From: Sphingomonas sp. CCH9-E2
GTDB lineage: Bacteria; Pseudomonadota; Alphaproteobacteria; Sphingomonadales; Sphingomonadaceae
Assembly: GCF_001557215.1 (NCBI RefSeq)
Contig: NZ_LSJM01000334.1
Coordinates: 1-11,081 of the forward strand
Reading direction: 5' to 3'
DNA length: 11,081 nt
Shown: one piece after another, positions 1 through 5,031 of the stretch
How positions within the stretch are numbered: position 1 is the first letter of the stretch
Layout: every line of letters starts with the position of its first letter
Notes under the pieces: model-generated
Told to the model about the DNA's origin: nothing
Seen by the model: only the letters and a program-made list of their open reading frames with translations
Databases searched by the model: none
Made by a program: the position numbers and the translations under genes

Positions 1-314
1 CCCATATGCTCGTCGCCCCGCCCACCCCGCCGGTCGATCCCAAACCAGCTGAACTGCGGCAGCCGCTCCACTACATAGTCACCCTGGATCTTCCACAATT
101 CCTGGGTCCCGATGATATCCGGATCGCTCCGCCGGATCGTCGCGACAAACAGGTCGCGCCGCGCCTCCCACCGGTTCGCCCCATCCGACTCGAGCGGTAG
201 CCGAACATTGAAGCTCATCACCCGCAACCCGGCCCGCCGCGCTGCGCCATGGGCCAATCCGGGCATCAGCCCCAGTCCAGCCGCCGCTGCGACCATCACT
301 CCGCGCCGATCCAT
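1..314 (-). CDS. Exported endonuclease/exonuclease/phosphatase (EEP) family protein, N-terminal part only
   Basis: Translating the minus strand from the ATG at 314 gives an open frame to the left edge (104 complete codons). The start MDRRGVMVAAAAGLGL followed by small residues and AHGAA looks like an export signal, possibly Tat-type because of the Arg pair at 3-4, though the Tat consensus is poor. The EEP fold then begins: RVMSFNVRLP (31-40) has the conserved Asn36, and DIIGTQE (66-72) has the metal-binding Glu72. GGRGDEHMG (97-105) matches the Gly/Asp-rich segment that follows in secreted members. These enzymes use Mg2+ to hydrolyse phosphodiesters or phosphomonoesters; nuclease, lipid phosphatase or other activity cannot be told from this part. 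A GGAG lies 8 nt upstream of the ATG (complement of 323-326) and supports the start. The gene diverges from the LacI repressor gene, so it may be a target of that repressor. The C-terminal catalytic Asp/His residues lie outside the window. Confidence 0.82.
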   Translation of the reverse strand, partial: MDRRGVMVAAAAGLGLMPGLAHGAARRAGLRVMSFNVRLPLESDGANRWEARRDLFVATIRRSDPDIIGTQELWKIQGDYVVERLPQFSWFGIDRRGGRGDEHM

Positions 315-339
315 ACGCACAACTCCACTCTTGCCTGTT

Positions 340-351
340 GCCAACGCTGTC
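340..351. promoter_or_regulatory. Possible degenerate LacI-family operator in the EEP/lacI divergent gap
   Basis: GCCAACGCTGTC matches the perfect palindrome upstream of the TonB receptor (GACACCGGTGTC, 1448-1459) at 9 of 12 positions, including the central CG and the right-end TGTC. Its own dyad symmetry is imperfect (two mismatched pairs). It lies between a weak plus-strand promoter candidate, TTGCCT at 331-336 and TATGCC at 355-360 with an 18-bp spacer, where a repressor could control both divergent genes. Short GC-rich motifs match by chance easily, so this is a weak call. Confidence 0.25.
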
Positions 352-358
352 ACCTATG

Positions 359-372
359 CCTGACCCGTCAGG
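359..372 (+). promoter_or_regulatory. 14-bp inverted repeat running into the lacI ribosome binding site
   Basis: CCTGAC-CC-GTCAGG has perfect 6-bp arms around a 2-bp centre. The right arm ends at 372, inside the G-run of the ribosome binding site (GGGGAGG, 371-377). It could be a protein-binding site for autoregulation of the repressor. As RNA, a 2-nt loop is too tight for all six pairs, so a hairpin would open at the top. The symmetry is directly visible; the role is inferred. Confidence 0.4.
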
Positions 373-377
373 GGAGG
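371..377 (+). promoter_or_regulatory. Ribosome binding site that fixes the lacI start
   Basis: GGGGAGG is the only strong Shine-Dalgarno sequence near the start of the repressor. It places the start at the ATG at 381 rather than at 249, which would add 44 residues unlike the LacI family. The gap from GGAGG to ATG is only 3 nt, shorter than usual, which may lower translation of the repressor. Confidence 0.75.
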
Positions 378-380
378 CAA

Positions 381-1391
381 ATGGCGCGACGGCCGACGAT
401 CAAGGAAGTTTCGAAACTCGCGGGCGTGTCGTTCAAGACCGTCTCGCGCGTGCTGAACAACGAGAAAAACGTCAGCGAGGAAACCCGCCGCCGCGTCGAG
501 CAGGTCGTCGCCGAACTCAATTTCCGCCCCAGCCTCGCCGCACGCACGCTGGCCGGGCGCAAATCCTTTCAGGTCGGGCTGCTCTACGACAACCCCAGCC
601 CCTATTATGTCTATCACCTGCTCGCCGGCGCGCAGGAGGGGTGCGCCGAACATGGCTATCGCCTGCTGACCCAGCCGGTCGACAGCGCCGCGCCCGGCCT
701 CGTCGCCGATGTCGCGGCGTTGGTCGATGAAACGCACCTCGACGGGCTGATCCTGTCGCCGCCCGTGACCGAACATGCCGGGCTGCTCGACGAACTCGAC
801 CGGCGCGGCCTGCCCTATGTGCGGATCGAGCCGGGCGTGCGCCGCGATGTCGGGCGATCGGTGACGATCGACGACGCCAGCGCGGCGCAGGAGGCCACCG
901 CGCATCTGCTGACCCACGGGCATCGCGCGATCGCCTTCATCAAGGGCCCGGACACGCATATCTCCTCGGTCGAGCGCCTCAAAGGCTATCGCGCCGCGCT
1001 CGCCGCCCACGGCATCGCGTTCGACGAGTCGCTGGTCGTGGCGGGGGATTACAGCATTGATTCGGGCCGCCGTGCCGCGCGTACGCTGCTCAATCGCACC
1101 AACCCGCCGACCGCCCTGTTCGCGGGCAATGACGATATGGCGGCAGGGGCGCTTGCGGTGGCGCATGAGTGCGGGATCGCCGTACCCGATCAACTCTCGA
1201 TCGTGGGGTTCGACGATTCGGACCTTGCCGCCGCAGTCTGGCCGCCGCTCACCACCGTCCGACAGCCGGTGCACGAACTCGCCCGCAGCGCCGCCGAACT
1301 GTTGCTCGATGCCAAAAGCCCACGCGATCGGCTGACCTTCGACACCCGCCTCATCCCCCGCGCCAGCTCCGGTCCCGCGCCAGAGCGCTGA
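381..1391 (+). CDS. LacI-family transcriptional repressor
   Basis: A 336-residue protein of normal length for the LacI/GalR family. The N-terminal helix-turn-helix is clear at about 6-26 (TIKEVSKLAGVSFKTVSRVL), followed by NNEKNVSEETRRRV and the hinge helix around 50-60 (PSLAARTLAGR), which reads the central CG of LacI-type operators. The rest (about 62-336) is a periplasmic-binding-protein-like effector domain, starting VGLLYDNPSPYYV and ending with the conserved PDQLSIVGFDDSDLAA and TTVRQPVHELARSAAELLL segments. Such proteins bind a small ligand, usually a sugar or sugar derivative, and release their operator. LacI regulators of this style are often encoded beside TonB-dependent receptors in sphingomonads and related groups. 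Here the receptor gene follows 166 bp downstream on the same strand, with a perfect CG-centred palindrome between them. The effector cannot be named from sequence. ATG 381 is chosen for its ribosome binding site and because the family begins a few residues before the helix-turn-helix. Confidence 0.95.
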   Translation: MARRPTIKEVSKLAGVSFKTVSRVLNNEKNVSEETRRRVEQVVAELNFRPSLAARTLAGRKSFQVGLLYDNPSPYYVYHLLAGAQEGCAEHGYRLLTQPVDSAAPGLVADVAALVDETHLDGLILSPPVTEHAGLLDELDRRGLPYVRIEPGVRRDVGRSVTIDDASAAQEATAHLLTHGHRAIAFIKGPDTHISSVERLKGYRAALAAHGIAFDESLVVAGDYSIDSGRRAARTLLNRTNPPTALFAGNDDMAAGALAVAHECGIAVPDQLSIVGFDDSDLAAAVWPPLTTVRQPVHELARSAAELLLDAKSPRDRLTFDTRLIPRASSGPAPER

Positions 1392-1395
1392 GCGA

Positions 1396-1443
1396 AGTTG
1401 TCCGACATCTTTGTTGACTCCGAAACGAGTTTGTAGGACAACT
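1396..1443. repeat. Large inverted repeat directly after the lacI stop codon
   Basis: AGTTGTCCGACA (1396-1407) and TGTAGGACAACT (1432-1443) are inverted copies with one mismatched pair in 12. Eight outer pairs are perfect. The 24-bp middle holds a smaller ACTC/GAGT pair (1417-1420 and 1427-1430). The first arm begins 4 bp after the lacI stop. There is no T-run after the second arm, so a classical intrinsic terminator is unlikely. A TTGACT (-35-like, 1414-1419) lies inside it, but no good -10 follows at the right spacing. It may be a binding site for a dimeric or looped regulator of the receptor gene, or an RNA structure separating the two genes. Confidence 0.5.
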
Positions 1444-1447
1444 ATCT

Positions 1448-1459
1448 GACACCGGTGTC
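1448..1459. promoter_or_regulatory. Perfect palindrome, likely LacI-family operator for the TonB receptor
   Basis: GACACCGGTGTC is a perfect 12-bp palindrome centred on CG, the usual architecture of LacI/GalR operators, where the hinge helices insert at the central CG step. It sits between the lacI stop and the receptor start, about 100 bp ahead of the receptor ATG, where it could block transcription. The neighbouring repressor is the obvious candidate to bind it. Which repressor binds, and with what ligand, is inference. Confidence 0.6.
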
Positions 1460-1544
1460 TAAGCCGGGGCAGTTGGCGCACGGCGCGGAGCGGGACGACC
1501 ATGTGTGCGCGTGGCACCCGGCCCCTGCCCGTTCCGTGCGGAAT

Positions 1545-1552
1545 GGGGAGGA
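1545..1552 (+). promoter_or_regulatory. Strong ribosome binding site that fixes the TonB receptor start
   Basis: GGGGAGGA lies 6 nt (counted from GGAGG) before the ATG at 1558. It decides against the in-frame ATG at 1501, whose 19 extra residues (with several Pro, Cys and Arg) would spoil the signal peptide. Confidence 0.85.
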
Positions 1553-1557
1553 AATCG

Positions 1558-4161
1558 ATGCGCATCCAGTCATCCGTCACCGGCGGCATCGCCGTCACCG
1601 CGCTCGCCACGGCGCTCGCGATCGGCACGCCCGCGCTCGCGCAGGACGCCGCGCCGCCGGCCGAAGCCGAGAAGGACGAAATCGTCGTCACCGGCATCCG
1701 GGCCTCGCTCGAGCGCGCCGCCGATATCAAGCGTGAGGCCGACCAGGTCCTCGACGTCATCACCGCCGAGGATGTCGGCAAGCTGCCTGACGCGAACGTC
1801 GCCGAGGCGCTGCAACGCGTGACCGGCGTCCAGATCACCCGCGTGTTTGGCGAGGGCCAGTCGGTGTCGGTGCGCGGGCTTCAGCAAGTCCGGGTCGAAG
1901 TCGATGGCCGCACCTTGCTCGGCTGGTCGGCGCGCCTGTCGCCGCCGGAGAACGACCAGCTTGGCCGGTCGTCGGGTCTCGATTCGGTGCCCTCCAGCCT
2001 GTTCGGGCGGCTCGAAGTGCGCAAATCGCCGCTCGCCAGCCAGGCCGAGGGCGGGCTCGGCGGCACGGTCAACCTCGTCACGCCAAAGCCGCTCGACTTC
2101 CGCAATCCCACCGTCTCGCTGCGCGCGACCGGCGTCTATTCGGAAAATAGCGAGACCTTCGAGCCGGTGCTGACCGGCTTTGCCACGACCAAATTCGCCG
2201 ACGGCAAGATCGGCGTGATGCTGGCGGCGGAATATCAGAAGCGCACTTCGACCACCCAGGCGTTCGAGCGCAACAATTTCCTCAACCGCACCTATACCGG
2301 CACCGGCGCGGCGGTGACGCCCACCCCGGCACTGCTGCAATATGAAAATTTCGTCGTCGATCGTTCGCGCATCGGCCTCAACGGCGCGGTGCAGGTCGAA
2401 GTGACGCCCGAACTGGTGCTGACCGCCGACGCGCTCTTCTCGCGCCTAACCACCGGGCGGCACCAGGACTTCTTCGCCTTCCGCCTGCCGACCGGCAGCA
2501 ATCCGGTGAGCAACCGGGTGGTCGAAAACGGCGTGGTCGTCGCGGGCACCGCCAATGGCACCGTCACCACGGCGGGCCAAATCCGCAACGAGCCGACCGA
2601 AAGCTATCTCTATGGCCTCAACGGCAAATATGACAGCGGCGGGCTGACGGTCGAGGCCGATGGCTATTACAGCAAGGGCACGATCGACCAGACGATCCAG
2701 ATCATCACGCTGCAGGGGACGGCGCTGGTTCCCGGCGCCTTCGACTTCCGCAATGGGACGATCCCCAGCCTCAACCTCGGCACCTGGGACCCGACTGCCT
2801 ATGCGTCCTATAATCCGGCCAGCAACGGCGTGCGCAGCAACCGCCTGCTCGGCCTGCTGGAGGAATGGACCGGCAAGCTCGACCTGTCCTATGAATTCGA
2901 CAGCGGGTTCACCCTGGCAGCGGGGGTGCGCTACACCGATCTCCACGCGCGGTCGAACGCCTATCGTAGCCAGGTGACCCCGACCCGCGCCGAGATCGAA
3001 CCCTATCTGCGCCAGGTCACCCTGGGATCGTTCCTGCCCGACATTCCGGGCAGCTTCCCGCGCGCCTTCCTCAGCACCGCGCCGACCTTCGACTATGTCT
3101 TCAGCCGGGCGCAGGCGGCCCAACCTAACCCGAACCCCAATGACCGCTCGACCCTGCTCCCCAATTCGCAGCGCGATTATGATTTCAGCGAGAAGACGCT
3201 GGCCGGCTATGTCATGGTTTCGGCCAAGGGCGATATCGGCGGTGTCCCCTTCTCCGCCAATGCCGGCGTGCGCATCGCGCGGACGAAGCTGTCGGTCGAC
3301 ACCTTCCTCAATGTCGGCACCACCAGCACGCTCGTCACCGACGAGAACGACTATACCAACGTGCTGCCCAGCGCGAACATCGTGTTCAACGTTACCGACA
3401 ATTTCCTCGTCCGCCTGTCGGGGTCACAGACGATGCAGCGCGCGTCGATTGCCGATCTTGCGCCATCGACCTTCTTCAACGCGACCAACCTGTCGGTGAC
3501 CGGGGGCAATGCCGCGCTCGACCCGCCGATCTCGACCCAGGCGGATATCAGCTTCGAATATTATACGGGGAAGAGTTCGCTCATCTCGGGCGCCTTCTTC
3601 TACAAGGACGTGAAGGACTTCATCGCCAGCTTCGTCACCACTGGCGTCGACACCAGTCTCGACCCGGCCGGGCGGGAGCTGACCTTCTCGCGCCCCGAAA
3701 ACCTCGCCAGCGCGAAGATCAAGGGGTTCGAAGTCGGCGTCCAGCAGTTCTTCGACTTCCTCCCCGCGCCGCTCGACGGGCTCGGCATCATCGCCAACTA
3801 CACCTTCTCGGACTCGGAGGATAATGCTGGCTTCCCGCTCGTCGCGGTGTCGAAGAACAGCTACAATCTGGTCGGCCTCTACGAAAAAGGCGCGTTCTCG
3901 GCGCGAATCGCCTATAATTACCGCGACGCGGCGGTGTTCGAATTCTCCGAAGGACGGCCGAGCTACATCGGCGCGCGCTCGCAGCTCGATGCGCAGATCG
4001 GCATCGATCTGGCCAAGGGTATCGCGCTATCGCTTCAGGCGCAGAATCTGATCCCGGAGGATTCGGCGACGACCGAATATAGCGCCGCCGGACCGGTCGC
4101 GCTCAACAGCTACGCATTGTCCGAACGCCGCTTCTCGATCGGCGTGCGCGCGAAGTTCTAA
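1558..4161 (+). CDS. TonB-dependent outer-membrane receptor (Xanthomonas/Caulobacter type)
   Basis: An 867-residue outer-membrane transporter, in the usual 800-1000 range of this subfamily. Residues 1-28 form a Sec signal peptide ending TPALA, with cleavage before Gln29. A TonB-box-like IVVTGIRAS follows at 42-50. The plug domain shows the subfamily hallmark: LDVITAEDVGKLPD, then NVAEALQRVTGVQITR and SVSVRGL. The remainder is a 22-strand-type beta barrel with alternating aromatic strands, ending in RRFSIGVRAKF; the terminal Phe is the normal signal for outer-membrane insertion. It should import a scarce bulky ligand using energy from TonB-ExbBD. This subfamily, when paired with a LacI regulator, is mostly associated with oligosaccharides or plant-derived carbohydrates, but the substrate cannot be read here. 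No STN domain for sigma/anti-sigma signalling precedes the plug, so control by the adjacent LacI protein is the simplest model. The stop overlaps the stop of the converging oxygenase gene by 4 bp. Confidence 0.95.
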   Translation: MRIQSSVTGGIAVTALATALAIGTPALAQDAAPPAEAEKDEIVVTGIRASLERAADIKREADQVLDVITAEDVGKLPDANVAEALQRVTGVQITRVFGEGQSVSVRGLQQVRVEVDGRTLLGWSARLSPPENDQLGRSSGLDSVPSSLFGRLEVRKSPLASQAEGGLGGTVNLVTPKPLDFRNPTVSLRATGVYSENSETFEPVLTGFATTKFADGKIGVMLAAEYQKRTSTTQAFERNNFLNRTYTGTGAAVTPTPALLQYENFVVDRSRIGLNGAVQVEVTPELVLTADALFSRLTTGRHQDFFAFRLPTGSNPVSNRVVENGVVVAGTANGTVTTAGQIRNEPTESYLYGLNGKYDSGGLTVEADGYYSKGTIDQTIQIITLQGTALVPGAFDFRNGTIPSLNLGTWDPTAYASYNPASNGVRSNRLLGLLEEWTGKLDLSYEFDSGFTLAAGVRYTDLHARSNAYRSQVTPTRAEIEPYLRQVTLGSFLPDIPGSFPRAFLSTAPTFDYVFSRAQAAQPNPNPNDRSTLLPNSQRDYDFSEKTLAGYVMVSAKGDIGGVPFSANAGVRIARTKLSVDTFLNVGTTSTLVTDENDYTNVLPSANIVFNVTDNFLVRLSGSQTMQRASIADLAPSTFFNATNLSVTGGNAALDPPISTQADISFEYYTGKSSLISGAFFYKDVKDFIASFVTTGVDTSLDPAGRELTFSRPENLASAKIKGFEVGVQQFFDFLPAPLDGLGIIANYTFSDSEDNAGFPLVAVSKNSYNLVGLYEKGAFSARIAYNYRDAAVFEFSEGRPSYIGARSQLDAQIGIDLAKGIALSLQAQNLIPEDSATTEYSAAGPVALNSYALSERRFSIGVRAKF

Positions 4162-4898
4162 CCCGCGACCCGGTCGGCGATCCCGCCGGGGAGCGCCGAC
4201 CGCAGTCGCAGCAACGCGTCCGCAATCCACCGCCCCGGCTGGCGCAGCGGCCGCCGGACCCGCACCCGCAGCACCACGCGGGTGCTGCCGCTGTCGTTCC
4301 ACGCCTCGTGCTCATAGGTGTCGTCGAACACCAGTGTCTCGCCCTCTGCCCAGCGGATCACCCGGTCGCCGACGCGCATCCGCGCATCGCCGTCGCGCGG
4401 AACGATCAGCCCCAGATGACAGGTGAGCAGCCCCCGCGTCGGCCCACGCTGCACCGGCACATGCGCGCCAGGCGGCAGCACCGAAAAGCTGGCACTATCG
4501 AGTCCCGGAATCGCCGCCACCGCCGCCGCCGTTGCCGGGCAGCGGGCGGCATTGACCGCTTCGCGACCGCCCCTGCGCCACAGCGCGAAACGGCCTTCCG
4601 CGCCGGCCCGATCGCCGTCGAGTGCCGCAAAACGCGCCTCATCCCGGATCGTGCGCCAGTGGTCGCGCAGCCCCCCGGTCCAGTCAAAGGCGCGCACATC
4701 CAGCACCGGCGCGACCGGCACCAGCGAGCACCCACCAATCATCCGGTCGGCAATTTCGGCCAGTGCGGCACGACGCGACGCGCGCCGAATCGGCGACCGC
4801 GACGCGGCAATAGGCAGCGCCAGTGGCTCGCCCTCGCTCCGAACAATCGACCGCTGATACACGTAACGCCCCGCCCTGCTGTCCGTCGACGATGGCAC
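4158..4898 (-). CDS. Aspartyl/asparaginyl beta-hydroxylase-type 2-oxoglutarate/Fe(II) oxygenase
   Basis: A protein of up to 246 residues with the AspH/LpxO-type jelly-roll domain at about 70-220. Visible markers: FDWTGGLRDHW (71-81), FSVLPPGAHVP (138-148), CHLGLIVP with His161, MRVGD with Arg175, FDDTYEHEAWND with His197, and TRVVL with Arg207. By comparison with human AspH, His161 and His197 would be the iron ligands, and Arg175 and Arg207 would contact 2-oxoglutarate. AspH and LpxO lack the third, acidic iron ligand. The usual His of the P-H-x-G/D-P segment is Gln150 here (PVQRGP). Such enzymes hydroxylate Asp/Asn side chains or lipid A acyl chains; the substrate is unknown. No signal peptide or clear membrane helix is seen. 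The start is uncertain: 4898 is a GTG without a good ribosome binding site. A GTG at 4862, behind an AGGGCGGGG stretch, or the ATG at 4742 (removing 52 Arg/Ala-rich residues) are alternatives. It converges on the TonB receptor and diverges from the M16 peptidase gene. Confidence 0.87.
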   Translation of the reverse strand: MPSSTDSRAGRYVYQRSIVRSEGEPLALPIAASRSPIRRASRRAALAEIADRMIGGCSLVPVAPVLDVRAFDWTGGLRDHWRTIRDEARFAALDGDRAGAEGRFALWRRGGREAVNAARCPATAAAVAAIPGLDSASFSVLPPGAHVPVQRGPTRGLLTCHLGLIVPRDGDARMRVGDRVIRWAEGETLVFDDTYEHEAWNDSGSTRVVLRVRVRRPLRQPGRWIADALLRLRSALPGGIADRVAG

Positions 4899-4907
4899 CG
4901 TCGCGGC

Positions 4908-4940
4908 TTGGACCCGTGGCTAGGCCGAGTCTGGGTCCAA
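4908..4940. repeat. Inverted repeat between the divergent oxygenase and M16 genes
   Basis: TTGGACCC (4908-4915) and GGGTCCAA (4933-4940) are perfect 8-bp inverted arms separated by 17 bp. It begins about 10 bp upstream of the GTG start of the oxygenase and about 90 bp before the M16 ATG. It has no T-run on either strand, so it is not a standard terminator. A two-site operator for a dimeric regulator or an mRNA leader hairpin is possible. I see no convincing -35/-10 pair for either gene in the 133-bp gap. Confidence 0.45.
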
Positions 4941-5031
4941 AACATGGCCGAACCCGCGCCAAAGTGGCACGCGGCGAAGCGTTTCCACGGCGTCTGGCAC
5001 GTCGCCTTCATCCAAGCTAAGCTCATCCGCG

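Noticed and set aside
1414..1446. Possible receptor promoter with TTGACT at 1414-1419 and a TATC-containing -10
   Set aside because: The spacing to the only -10-like sequence is about 21 bp, too long, and the 17-bp position holds nothing close to TATAAT. The true promoter is not identified.
354..1838. A 494-codon minus-strand frame across lacI, its leader and the receptor N terminus
   Set aside because: It crosses two clearly real plus-strand genes and their ribosome binding sites, and its product resembles no family I recognise.
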